NCBI RefSeq assembly: GCF_048984525.1
Contig: NZ_JBMGJC010000009.1
Span: 113,088 to 177,087, forward strand
Direction of reading: 5' to 3'
Length of the DNA: 64,000 bases
From: Syntrophopropionicum propionicicum_A
GTDB taxonomy: Bacteria; Bacillota; Desulfotomaculia; Desulfotomaculales; Pelotomaculaceae
A model generated the notes under the pieces. The model searched no databases and was not told where the DNA came from. It saw only the letters and a list, made by a program, of their open reading frames with translations. Position 1 is the stretch's first letter; the number at the start of each line of letters is the position of its first letter. Of the stretch, positions 51,008-59,708 are shown one piece after another. The translations under genes and the position numbers were made by a program.

Positions 51008-52187
51008 TTTTGTCTTCCTCTCCCAGACCTGCCCTGGAATTGTCACTTTGACACCGTGATTTATCGGCAATCCATTTTGACATCACGTCCAGGGCAAGCC
51101 CTACATTCCCGATCTGGCAGTGGTTTTGCCCCTGCTCTTCCCTGGTGAAGATACGTCCGGTAACAGATCCGGCGTTTTTAAGGGCCGCCACCTGCTTGTA
51201 ATGCATTTTCAAAGGGATAAAATGGTCTTCCGACCCAGTCAAAATAAGTACGTCTTGTTTTACCAATTCCGAGTGGAGATTAGAATCGTTGAGCTCCAAT
51301 ATTGCTTTGCTGGCTCCAAACGGCGTTTCCGTCCTGGTAATATACATGAGGTTGTGGATACCCCACTTCTCCTGGTCGAGCACCTTCGTTTTAAGTTCCG
51401 CCAGATAATTCATCACACGCGGAAAATGGAGCAGCGCCCGGGCGAATATCTCAACGGGGGCGGGCGGTATCTGCATATAATCAAAAGCGATACTGGACGC
51501 TATGACCCTGCTGATCCTCGGCTCAAACGCGGCTGCCCTGAAGCACAGCCAGCCCCCCATGGAGATTCCCAGCCAGGTAACGTCATTCAGTTCAAAATAG
51601 TCGAGGACCGCCCTGGCCGGTTTCTCCCATTTATACGTCAGGGGCAGATTGTATTTTTTCAAAGCGGCGCCCTGGCCGGGGCCTTCAAACATAATGACCT
51701 CATACCCCAGGCCGGAGAAATAACAGGCCATGGAATAGAATTCTTCAATGAACGAATCAAACCCGCCGTGGATCACGATGGCACTGTTTTTTTTATCTTT
51801 TCCCGGGGGTACGCGGATTGCCGGCAGGAATGCTTTTTCATAAGGGACAAAAACCCTTTCGATTTTATCCACGACAAAAACAGTATTATAAAAGAGATCT
51901 GTAAACCTGTCATACAGGGCCAGTTTATCGGGATCTGACGGCAGGGTGAAAAATTCAGCCGCCCTGAAATAAAAAGCCGCGTTCATCGCCCTGTCCCCGG
52001 CCAGTGCCTTCTCCGCCTGCCTGATCATCTCTTCTTTCCAGTCGTCTATCCTTTTTATCCTTCCGGCTGCTTCCGCCATGTCTTCCAGGCGGGCGTACCC
52101 GAACGAGTACCACCTGTTCAGCTGAAAATCTATTATCTTTATCCTGTGCATCGTATGGTACCCTACCGGGAAATTAAAGCTGTCCAT
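51000..52187 (-). CDS. Alpha/beta hydrolase (FrsA-like layout) in an ABC exporter operon
   Basis: A 395-residue protein with a helical N-terminal region of about 130 residues and a hydrolase domain: VIHGGFDSF, EGPGQGAAL, a nucleophile elbow GISMGG (Ser near residue 215), LTGSEDHFIPL and a late His in NHCQIG. The N-terminal cap plus this layout resembles the FrsA/DUF1100 group. ATG at 52187 follows GGAGGA with 9-nt spacing. Its stop overlaps the ATPase start. Coupling to an exporter suggests action on the exported compound or its ester, which is inference. Confidence 0.84.
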   Translation of the reverse strand: MDSFNFPVGYHTMHRIKIIDFQLNRWYSFGYARLEDMAEAAGRIKRIDDWKEEMIRQAEKALAGDRAMNAAFYFRAAEFFTLPSDPDKLALYDRFTDLFYNTVFVVDKIERVFVPYEKAFLPAIRVPPGKDKKNSAIVIHGGFDSFIEEFYSMACYFSGLGYEVIMFEGPGQGAALKKYNLPLTYKWEKPARAVLDYFELNDVTWLGISMGGWLCFRAAAFEPRISRVIASSIAFDYMQIPPAPVEIFARALLHFPRVMNYLAELKTKVLDQEKWGIHNLMYITRTETPFGASKAILELNDSNLHSELVKQDVLILTGSEDHFIPLKMHYKQVAALKNAGSVTGRIFTREEQGQNHCQIGNVGLALDVMSKWIADKSRCQSDNSRAGLGEEDKND

Positions 52188-52253
52188 CAGCTTAAATCCT
52201 CCAACCCTTTGCACGTATCATCTGTTAGCTTCCCCAAAAAAAGACATAGAAAA

Positions 52254-52313
52254 CGTGTCAAGAGAACCGTCCCCTTGACACGATCGTGTCAAGGGGACGG
52301 TTCTCTTGACACG
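52254..52313. repeat. Perfect 60-bp palindrome of two REP-like units
   Basis: Two 29-bp copies in opposite orientation are separated by AT; the whole element equals its own reverse complement. It lies in the 250-bp gap between divergent genes (hydrolase operon and DUF4825 gene). It could fold into a long hairpin or cruciform. Confidence 0.95.
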
Positions 52314-52448
52314 CTAAAATATATCGACTGACCCTGTTGACAGCTTTGGGATTACAGATGTAGTATTCAAATAAACTTTAAATATAATCCATCATGGGGT
52401 GGCTGACAGCCATAAGAAACTGCTGGACGAGGAGGCGTGATTATAAAG

Positions 52449-53354
52449 ATGGAGGGATTTTTCAACAGCCGCAGGAATATTGCGCTGGTGCTGTGTTTGC
52501 TTTGCCTCGCGGTGCTCGGCGCCGCCCTGCTGACAGACGGCCTGCCCGGTAAATACCCCGCGTCTGGTTATACCGGGTATAACGCAGCAGCACTGTATAA
52601 ATATAAAACCGCTTACGTGGGAGACAACAGCAAGGTGGTAAACCTGATCAACAACCTGCCGTATGCTGAAATGCGCGGGGAGATCTCACTGCAGACCGAG
52701 TCCCCGCCCTATGGCGTCACGGTTGAATACGATTTTAGTTACGCCGATTTCGACACCAGGCCGGTCGGATCGGATTTGCGCGATAATGCGGTTGTATTGT
52801 TCGCGCTGATTGATAATGTCGACGTGATCGCCTTTAATGTCAGAGGAGCGGGCGAACCGTCCAAACACCTGTATACAAGAGCCGAGGTCCAGGCAAACTG
52901 TGGCCGGGACCTGCGGGAATACTCAAAGGACATCGATGCCCTTAAGGCGCTGTTAAACAGCATAGCCTTCAAACTGCACACCCACCCTGAAAAATATGCC
53001 CTGGTCATGTCCCACACGCCGGGGATACGGATCGCTGCGGAATACCGCGGAAAGGCCGCCAAGGCGCGTTATGCGACGGAAAACGGGCTGCTTCTCACAT
53101 GGGATATCTCTACCGGGGAGGTGTCAAAGGGTATGTCATCAATTGAACTGACTTTAGGCACCCCGGTCTACTGGTCGCCTCTTGGTCCTGACGGCCATAT
53201 CTTTGGGGACGGCACAAACCCGGTAACCGTAACGCTCTTGGACGGACAGGGAAAGAGTATAGACGAAAAACAGCTCTTGATAGATTACGACGGTTCGTCC
53301 TATTATACAGTCCAGCCCTCGGTGGGTATTGTTATTGGTGAGAAAACCCTTTAA
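52449..53354 (+). CDS. DUF4825-containing membrane-anchored protein
   Basis: A 301-residue protein with an N-terminal helix (ALVLCLLCLAVLGAALLT), probably an anchor or signal sequence, followed by an extracytoplasmic part with YKTAYVGDNSKVVNLINNLPYAE, the DUF4825 signature, and LIDNVDVIAFNV. The start is uncertain: GAGGAGG is followed by GTG (too close), ATA (7 nt) and ATG 52449 (13 nt). Function unknown; DUF4825 domains occur next to sporulation or regulatory genes in Firmicutes. It stands alone between a REP palindrome and a convergent receiver gene. Confidence 0.75.
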   Translation: MEGFFNSRRNIALVLCLLCLAVLGAALLTDGLPGKYPASGYTGYNAAALYKYKTAYVGDNSKVVNLINNLPYAEMRGEISLQTESPPYGVTVEYDFSYADFDTRPVGSDLRDNAVVLFALIDNVDVIAFNVRGAGEPSKHLYTRAEVQANCGRDLREYSKDIDALKALLNSIAFKLHTHPEKYALVMSHTPGIRIAAEYRGKAAKARYATENGLLLTWDISTGEVSKGMSSIELTLGTPVYWSPLGPDGHIFGDGTNPVTVTLLDGQGKSIDEKQLLIDYDGSSYYTVQPSVGIVIGEKTL

Positions 53355-53356
53355 CT

Positions 53357-53482
53357 TTAACCAAGAACCTGCAGGTATTGACAGCGCGGCGGGTCCAAGC
53401 GATTAACTCGATCATTTCCTCTATAAACCCAATCAATGGTGCTGTACTCGTCGCGGATATGGATGATGATCTCCATGGCCAT
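53357..53482 (-). pseudogene. Remnant of a methyltransferase C-terminus
   Basis: In this frame MEIIIHIRDEYSTIDWVYRG aligns with SIVHIRDEYSTFDWVIDG from the intact methyltransferase at 44.8-45.5 kb. The DNA also matches (for example GTGCTGTACTCGTC on the plus strand in both). After about 25 codons the similarity ends and the frame drifts to TAA. It overlaps the 3' end of the receiver gene in another frame. Confidence 0.65.
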
Positions 53483-53870
53483 CGTTCTGCCACATTATTC
53501 TTATATCTGCAGCCTCACCAATTAACTTTTCCAGCTCGTCAATACTGTCAAACGGTTTCATTAAAAAATCATACGCCCCATGCCGGATAGCCCTGATCGC
53601 TTCGCGGGTGGTGCTTAATCCCGTCATCATAATGACCACGCAGAAGGGCTGCAATACCTTGATTTCTTTTAGCAGCTCCATTCCATTGGTGTCGGGCAGC
53701 ACAAGGTCCAAAAGGACAACCGATATCGTTTGCTCACGCAACAATCGCAGGGCTTGCTCACCGCTGTGCGCAAGCAAAATATCAACATCCTTGTTTTTTA
53801 GAAGGCGCTGAAAAAATACGCATATATCCTTTTCATCATCAACAACCAGTATTTTCTTTTTCTTGTTCAA
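53433..53870 (-). CDS. Stand-alone response-regulator receiver protein with a scrambled C-terminus
   Basis: A receiver domain only: KKILVVDDEKD, phosphoacceptor Asp in VVLLDLVLPDTNG, MMTGLST and KPFDSIDELEKLI. The last roughly 18 residues (QNDGHGDHHPYPRRVQHH) are encoded by the methyltransferase remnant in another frame, so the natural C-terminus, and any output domain, has been lost by a deletion or rearrangement. TTG 53870 has GGAG about 9 nt upstream; an ATG at 53885 is an alternative without a signal. No kinase is adjacent. Confidence 0.78.
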   Translation of the reverse strand: MNKKKKILVVDDEKDICVFFQRLLKNKDVDILLAHSGEQALRLLREQTISVVLLDLVLPDTNGMELLKEIKVLQPFCVVIMMTGLSTTREAIRAIRHGAYDFLMKPFDSIDELEKLIGEAADIRIMWQNDGHGDHHPYPRRVQHH

Positions 53871-54149
53871 CCTTATCATCTCCATAATGCGTATGAGAAG
53901 CAAATCCCATGCCACAAATACTTCACTACCCGATCTGTACATAAAAAACCAGGTGGCAAATTTTACAATTCCGCAAATTATGCGCGCAGACTGTGTTTGT
54001 TGCTTGCAGCCCCTTTAACAAAGCCAGGCCTGAAATAGTTTTTAAGGGCCGTCATGAGAGCTCCGGCTCTCTTCAAAAGACAATGGCACATGTCTCAACT
54101 GAAACATGTGCCATTATGCTACATGGTTTATTGTATATGTGTCTTTGTT

Positions 54150-56819
54150 TTATTGCAGAAATACTTTGCCATCGTCCCCGTCTACTGTTATTATTTGGCC
54201 GTCCTTGACGGCGCTCATGGCGCCCCGCACGTTCACCACGGCGGGCACCCCGAACTCCCTGGCCACAAGGGACCCGTGGGACAGGTACCCCCCGGTTTCC
54301 ATGACCAGGGCGCAGGCTCTTAAAAACAGCGGGGTCCAGCCCGGGTCGGTGGATGGCGCCACCAGGACATCGCCAGGCTGCAGCATGTTGCCTTCAGCCG
54401 GGTGCCTGATCAGCCGGGCCATGCCGGAGGCCTTACCAGAGGCTGCCGCCACCCCCGGCAGGAAATCACCGGAACCTGATAATACAGGCTTCGAAAAGAC
54501 GGGTTCTTCACCCATGATAACGTCCGGCGGGGCGAGGGCCTCTTTCTCACGCTGCCTTTCTTTTCGGTCCGCCACCAGGGCTTTCAGTCCGGCGCCGGTC
54601 CAATCACCATCCAGGATGGAAACTAGATCCGGCCAGGTGCAGTAGAAGATATCCCCTGCCTCGCCGATAATGCCCCGCTCCGAAAAACGGCTGCCCAGTT
54701 CCAGGGCCATTAAACGATAGGGTTCCAGGGCCAGGACTATAACCGACTTTGACATTTCGCGCACCGCGGCACCCTCCTGCGCATCCCCGATCCCTTTCCG
54801 GATCTCCGCCAGCTCGGCAGGGGGCAATTTTTCAGTTACTTCCCGCCAGGTCCGGTCAAATTTCTCCTTTTGCAGTGCTTTCCACTGCTCGGGATCCGCT
54901 GTCGCCATGCTGCTCTTAATGATGTCCAACAGGTACGAGGGGTCTTCCTTCCAGCGGGGGTTTACGATATCCAGCTCGTAAACCGCGCGGTGCCCGTACT
55001 CCTTTATAAACTCCCGGAATTCCTTCTTAAAAAGAGAGCTTTCAGGCAGGCGATCTTCCCAGGAAAGGGGATCAAAACTGTCCCCGGTCAGATATTGGAC
55101 GGCGTCTTTATCCTGACAGGCCAGAGATGCCAGCTCCATCAGGCGGTAGCCTTGATCAGCGCTGGTTATACCGGATTCACCACCCACCATTAAGCCGTTT
55201 ATAATGTTCATCACTCCCGGCCCAAAATAACCTGCCAGTTTCTGCAGCAGCATCATCAGCGGCAGGGTGGCGATACCACCTAAAAAAGTGAATTTCTCGC
55301 AATAGGCCTTAATGATTTGGCCAAGCTGATCATATTTTTTAATAAAGCCACGGTCAGGCAATTGATCAAACCCGGTTCCAATCAGGGACGCGACGGAAGC
55401 GGCCAAATCGGCAAAGGTAGCGGAGGCTCCGGCGGCAGCCTCCATGATCAAAGCTCCGCCTTTCATCGCCCGGCGTTGTCTCTCCCGGCCGGCCTCGCCG
55501 CTGTAGGGGTCGGTGTCTCCCACATCAATATCGGGCTGGTGCCCGCCCCAGAACGGGTTGAAATCACCGGGCAGCGCTCCCGTGGAATCATAATAAGCCC
55601 ATAACAGGGCGCCGATGTCGCAGTACAACCGGCCATTTACCAGGCGTGAGAACTGTAAGCCTTCCGGTATCGGATAGCCGGGCATGGAAAAGGAAGCGTA
55701 CTGGATGGCGTCGATAGCGTTTTTCATAACCTTCCGGTGCAGGGGGCTGATTACCATGGGGACAGCTTCCCGGTAATTGCCGTTGGAAAAAACCCGGGTT
55801 TTGTTCTTTAAAGCCTTAAAAGTATAAACCGGCAGGGCGGTAACCGGCCGCGCCTGCAGTAAAAAGAAATCCTTCCCGTCAAAGGCCCATTCCACGTCCT
55901 GTTGTTCCTCGCATTCTCCCAGGGACTCGAAGACCCGCTCCAGCAGCAAACCCAGTTTTACAATCTTTTCATCCGGCAGCGCCTGCCTCTGAGCCTTATC
56001 CTCACCTTGCACAAAACGGGTTCCGCCGCCCTCGCGGGACATGGTCATACCCTGCTTGGACCCGATTTTCTTCACTTTTAGTTTGGGCAAAGCATTAAAA
56101 GCCGACACATCGAGATAATATGTGTCGGGCTCAACCGCCCCGTTTACCACCGACTCTCCCAGCCCGTGGTTGGCGCTGACCACGAAAATATCCTGGCGGC
56201 CGGTCTGCGGGTCGCAGGTGAAAGCCACCCCGGCTGCCCGGGCCTCCACCATTTCCATAATCACCACGGCCTGGCTCATATCTTCGTCGCTGACGTTCAT
56301 TTTCCGCCTGTAGGCGACGGCCCGGGGCGTCCAGAGGGAGGCGTAGCACTCTTTTATGGCAGATAAAATATTATCCGCGCCCCTGATATTTAAAAATGAT
56401 TCGTGAATGCCGGCAAAAGAAGCCTTCCCCGAGTCCTCGGCAGAGGCCGAAGACCTGACCGCCACCGGCTTATCCAGTATGCCCTCGGTTTCCAGACGGC
56501 TGATGAGTTCCTCCCAGATATTTAGAGGGATTTGCCCGGCCTTTACTTTTTCTCTGAGCAGGGCAAGCTTTTCCTCAACCTTCTTCTCTCCGATGTTGCC
56601 GGCGTATACACTTTCAGTAATACCTCTTATTTCTTCAAGCAGGCCGTTTTCTTTAATGTAACTCTGGTATGCCCCCGCACAAAGGACACCTCCAACGGGG
56701 ACCCTAAACCCGTAACGGTCGAGCCTGGCCAGGTTCCATCCTTTGCCCCCGGCAGCCCCGGCTCCGGCTTGAAAAGCTTCGGGCCAGCTTAAGAACAACT
56801 CTCCGTTAATCTTTTTCAC
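54150..56819 (-). CDS. PEP-synthase/rifampin-phosphotransferase-like enzyme
   Basis: An 889-residue protein with an N-terminal ATP-grasp (PPDK_N) domain (AGGKGWNLARL, KPVAVRSSASAEDSGKASFAG, VEWAFDGKDFFLLQARPV), a large central region and a C-terminal swivelling phosphohistidine domain (STDPGWTPLF, GGYLSHGSLVAREFGVPAV with catalytic His at about 848). The C-terminal PEP-binding domain of PpsA is absent, which fits rifampin phosphotransferases and related antibiotic or small-molecule kinases (about 870 aa). It follows a TetR gene by about 96 bp on the same strand, so it is probably inducible. Substrate unproven. Confidence 0.85.
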   Translation of the reverse strand: MKKINGELFLSWPEAFQAGAGAAGGKGWNLARLDRYGFRVPVGGVLCAGAYQSYIKENGLLEEIRGITESVYAGNIGEKKVEEKLALLREKVKAGQIPLNIWEELISRLETEGILDKPVAVRSSASAEDSGKASFAGIHESFLNIRGADNILSAIKECYASLWTPRAVAYRRKMNVSDEDMSQAVVIMEMVEARAAGVAFTCDPQTGRQDIFVVSANHGLGESVVNGAVEPDTYYLDVSAFNALPKLKVKKIGSKQGMTMSREGGGTRFVQGEDKAQRQALPDEKIVKLGLLLERVFESLGECEEQQDVEWAFDGKDFFLLQARPVTALPVYTFKALKNKTRVFSNGNYREAVPMVISPLHRKVMKNAIDAIQYASFSMPGYPIPEGLQFSRLVNGRLYCDIGALLWAYYDSTGALPGDFNPFWGGHQPDIDVGDTDPYSGEAGRERQRRAMKGGALIMEAAAGASATFADLAASVASLIGTGFDQLPDRGFIKKYDQLGQIIKAYCEKFTFLGGIATLPLMMLLQKLAGYFGPGVMNIINGLMVGGESGITSADQGYRLMELASLACQDKDAVQYLTGDSFDPLSWEDRLPESSLFKKEFREFIKEYGHRAVYELDIVNPRWKEDPSYLLDIIKSSMATADPEQWKALQKEKFDRTWREVTEKLPPAELAEIRKGIGDAQEGAAVREMSKSVIVLALEPYRLMALELGSRFSERGIIGEAGDIFYCTWPDLVSILDGDWTGAGLKALVADRKERQREKEALAPPDVIMGEEPVFSKPVLSGSGDFLPGVAAASGKASGMARLIRHPAEGNMLQPGDVLVAPSTDPGWTPLFLRACALVMETGGYLSHGSLVAREFGVPAVVNVRGAMSAVKDGQIITVDGDDGKVFLQ

Positions 56820-56915
56820 GCGCTCTCTCCCTCTCTGAAAAAATCATTATACAGGCCCTGTTTCGCATGTTTTCTAAATTAGCCAGCTGTGACAATGCCA
56901 AAAGAATCTCTTTTT

Positions 56916-57548
56916 CTATACCTTGCTTCCGTCCCTTTGCATCGCTCCGTTTATGAAAAGGTCTACAATCTTGGCCATCTCTTTGCGCAGTTCGAACCTC
57001 GATTTATCGCCCAGCCAGTCCATGACTACCGCGCCGCGCATTATATCCAGCTGCATTACCAGCCTTTTTATTGATATATCCCGCCTGATCTCCCCCGTCT
57101 CCTGGCCCAGCCTGATGATCTCGGCCATAATGCTCTGGGTGCCTGTTTCTCCACCACTATAGCCGGGCCCCCGGCACATGTTTTTATGGCGGTAGCCAAG
57201 GGTTATGCCCACAATCTCCGGGTTGAACTCCACCCACTCGTAAGCTTTATCCAGAGTTTCCAACAGACGTGTTTTGGTGTCAGGCAGCTTGTACAGGTTT
57301 GACAGGGTCTCCCGGGCCAGCCCCTTTGAAGCCCCCCTGACATACTCATCGACAATAGCCTCTTTGACGGGAAAGTGGTTATAGAGCGTTTTTCTGGCGA
57401 TATCCGCTTCTTCGGCTATTTGCTCCATGGTCGTGCTGTCAAATCCCTGGCGCTGAATTAACTCCATGGCCACTTTAACGATTTTTTGCCGGGTCTCCCT
57501 TTTCTTCCTCTCCATCCTGCCTTCGCCCTGTGTGTCGCCTTGATCCAT
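56916..57548 (-). CDS. TetR/AcrR-family regulator of the PEP-synthase-like gene
   Basis: A 210-residue regulator with a helix-turn-helix near residues 30-52 (STTMEQIAEEADIARKTLYNHF) and a helical ligand-binding domain. ATG at 57548 follows GGGAGGA with 7-nt spacing; the earlier ATG at 57605 lies in the operator region. It is the first gene of a two-gene unit with the phosphotransferase-like enzyme. Overlapping palindromes about 60 bp upstream are probable autoregulatory operators. Confidence 0.88.
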   Translation of the reverse strand: MDQGDTQGEGRMERKKRETRQKIVKVAMELIQRQGFDSTTMEQIAEEADIARKTLYNHFPVKEAIVDEYVRGASKGLARETLSNLYKLPDTKTRLLETLDKAYEWVEFNPEIVGITLGYRHKNMCRGPGYSGGETGTQSIMAEIIRLGQETGEIRRDISIKRLVMQLDIMRGAVVMDWLGDKSRFELRKEMAKIVDLFINGAMQRDGSKV

Positions 57549-57607
57549 TGTTTTTTCCTCCCATATCTGCCTCATTGCCAGGATACATATTATGTTTTTA
57601 TACATAA

Positions 57608-57629
57608 TGTAAATTTACACAATGTGTAA
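57608..57629. promoter_or_regulatory. Overlapping palindromes, probable TetR operator
   Basis: TGTAAATTTACA (57608-57619) and TTACACAATGTGTAA (57615-57629) are perfect palindromes that share bases, about 60-80 bp upstream of the TetR start. Confidence 0.6.
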
Positions 57630-57828
57630 TATTTTTTATTTTCTCTCTATATCAATCACGTGTCAATACCTAAATTTATTTTTCTCAATCTCAGGAATCA
57701 GAAATCAAGTCCCCCTGTTCCTGAGGTTGGAATCACTTCAAACTAATTTTTATACTATTCCTCTCTTAAAACAAAGGAGGGGTGTCGAATGACGTCGAAT
57801 GTATACGCACAAAGGCTAACTAAATAAA

Positions 57829-59634
57829 TTGGAAAGGGGCTTGAAGTGCGCTTTGCTTAATAAAAAGACCGCTTTCCCCCTGGTTGTACTGGCAATTTTA
57901 GCATGCTTTTTAACTTGGCAGTCACTCGAAAATCCATCCCTGGTTATACCGTCAGCCGGCAGTGCCGGAGCCAGTAACGCTACGCCGGAAGAAATCCGGC
58001 AAAATGCAAAAACAGTGGGAGCCAACGAACTTGGACAGGTGCCGGTTTTTTCATATCACCAGATCGATTATGATCAGAGTCCATTGTCCCGCACTCCGGA
58101 AGAATTCAGAAGTGACTTGCAGGAGTTGTATGACAGAAACTACGTTCTGATCAGCCTGAGCGACTATATTACCGGCAGTATTGATATCCCCGCCGGTAAG
58201 TCCCCGGCCGTATTGACATTTGATGGAGGCTCCCCGGGCCAATTCCGGCTGTTGGAGCAGCAGAACGGCGGACCTGTTCCGGACCCCGACAGCGCTGTTG
58301 GCATACTAATGGATTTTAGCAGCAAACACCCGGGATTCGGGCACACTGCCACGTTTTTTGCAAACGCCGAACCCTTCGGGCAGCCGCAGTACCTGCAGGA
58401 TAAGCTTCAGATGTTAAACCAGTGGGGTTTTGAAATAGAAAGCCAGGACTTTGACCTGACGCAATTTAAGCGCATTCAGGTATTTGCGGACAACGGCAGG
58501 AGCTCTTTAGTCAACTGGCTGGACAGAATAAGCGGGTCTCGCTATGTAAGTGACGGCAGAAATGACACCACGGCAGTTCCCGGGGGATGGGAGAAGTACG
58601 CAAAAGACGAACCCGGCAAGAGACTTGTCACCTATACCAGGGAGGAGCCTTACCGCACTCCCGCAAAAGATCTATTGTCTTCAAATGCCAGGGGTGTGCA
58701 CGTTTCTTTTGCGTGGGCCGGGTCAACGGAAAGGTGGAATGAGGTGCTGGCCCTGGTTGACAGCGCCAAATTAAATACCGTGCAGCTTGACGTAAAGGAT
58801 GAGACCGGCAGGATTGGGTACGGCTCGCAGGTCGGCATGGCTGTCGACACTGGCGCCGGAGAAAGCGTTATGCCCGTTAACGAACGCCTTAAAGACCTTA
58901 AAGACCGGGGCGTCTATTCTATCGCCCGGATCGTGGTTTTCCGCGATCCCTTTTTAGCGCAGGCAAGGCCGGATTTAATGGTAAGGGCCTCCGACGGCAG
59001 TCCCCTGGCCGGAGGCGTATGGGTGGACCCGTACAGTAAAGAAGTCCAGGATTATAATTTAGCCCTTGCCGTTGAAGCTTACCAGCTGGGGTTTGACGAG
59101 GTCCAGCTCGACTACATCAGGTTTCCGGAAGGCCTGACAGCCGAAACGGCATTATACAACAGCAAGACCGGGAGCGATACCCGTGGCAGGGTTGATGTGA
59201 TAGCCGACTACCTGAGTTACTCCAGGTCGGTGATAACCTGGGACAGGCCGTTTTCAGCCACTGTATTCGGGTTTATGTCCATAGCCCTGGACGACCAGGG
59301 CATAGGCCAGCGGCCTGAACGCATGGCTCCTTTTGTTGATTACCTTTCACCCATGTCCTACCCGTCCCACTACGGGCCGGGCAATTATGGCTTTGACAAT
59401 CCCAACGCCCACCCCTATGAGGTTATCGACGCCTCACTAAAAGGTTTCCAGTCACTTGTCGAATCATCAGGATGCCGGCTGCGTCCCTGGCTGCAGGGGT
59501 TTTCCATGGGACAGCCCCCGTACGGCAGAGATGAAATCAGGGCGCAGATCAACGCCACCGAGGACAACAACATCAACACCTGGCTGCTCTGGAACTCGGG
59601 TGTATCCTATCAGGCGGAAGAGATTGCTGAATAA
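57829..59634 (+). CDS. Deacetylase-like / DUF4015 glycoside hydrolase-like fusion
   Basis: A 601-residue exported protein: signal or anchor helix (AFPLVVLAILACFLTW), a NodB-like domain (about residues 65-250: VPVFSYHQID, PAVLTFDGG, ATFFANAE) and a C-terminal DUF4015 glycosidase-like barrel (RGVHVSFAWAGSTERWNEVL, NTVQLDVKD, GFDEVQLDYIRFPEG, YLSPMSYPSHY). The deacetylase motifs are degenerate: TFDGG lacks the second Asp, and ESQDFDL stands where HTxxH metal ligands are expected. The pairing recalls PgaB, which joins a deacetylase to a glycosidase. TTG 57829 has no clear signal; GAAAGGGG lies inside it, so a later TTG may be used. Confidence 0.82.
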   Translation: MERGLKCALLNKKTAFPLVVLAILACFLTWQSLENPSLVIPSAGSAGASNATPEEIRQNAKTVGANELGQVPVFSYHQIDYDQSPLSRTPEEFRSDLQELYDRNYVLISLSDYITGSIDIPAGKSPAVLTFDGGSPGQFRLLEQQNGGPVPDPDSAVGILMDFSSKHPGFGHTATFFANAEPFGQPQYLQDKLQMLNQWGFEIESQDFDLTQFKRIQVFADNGRSSLVNWLDRISGSRYVSDGRNDTTAVPGGWEKYAKDEPGKRLVTYTREEPYRTPAKDLLSSNARGVHVSFAWAGSTERWNEVLALVDSAKLNTVQLDVKDETGRIGYGSQVGMAVDTGAGESVMPVNERLKDLKDRGVYSIARIVVFRDPFLAQARPDLMVRASDGSPLAGGVWVDPYSKEVQDYNLALAVEAYQLGFDEVQLDYIRFPEGLTAETALYNSKTGSDTRGRVDVIADYLSYSRSVITWDRPFSATVFGFMSIALDDQGIGQRPERMAPFVDYLSPMSYPSHYGPGNYGFDNPNAHPYEVIDASLKGFQSLVESSGCRLRPWLQGFSMGQPPYGRDEIRAQINATEDNNINTWLLWNSGVSYQAEEIAE

Positions 59635-59647
59635 TGCCCGGGTGTCG

Positions 59648-59699
59648 GTGTCAGGGGGACGGGGTTGTTGGCGTGTCAGGGGGACGGGGTTGTTGACAC
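59648..59699. repeat. Tandem REP-like palindromes, RAYT-flanking variant (left side)
   Basis: Two direct copies of GTGTCAGGGGGACGGGGTTG; the second (59673-59699) ends in a complete TTGACAC arm. They lie 10 bp from the RAYT stop codon. Confidence 0.88.
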
Positions 59700-59708
59700 A
59701 TTTATGCC

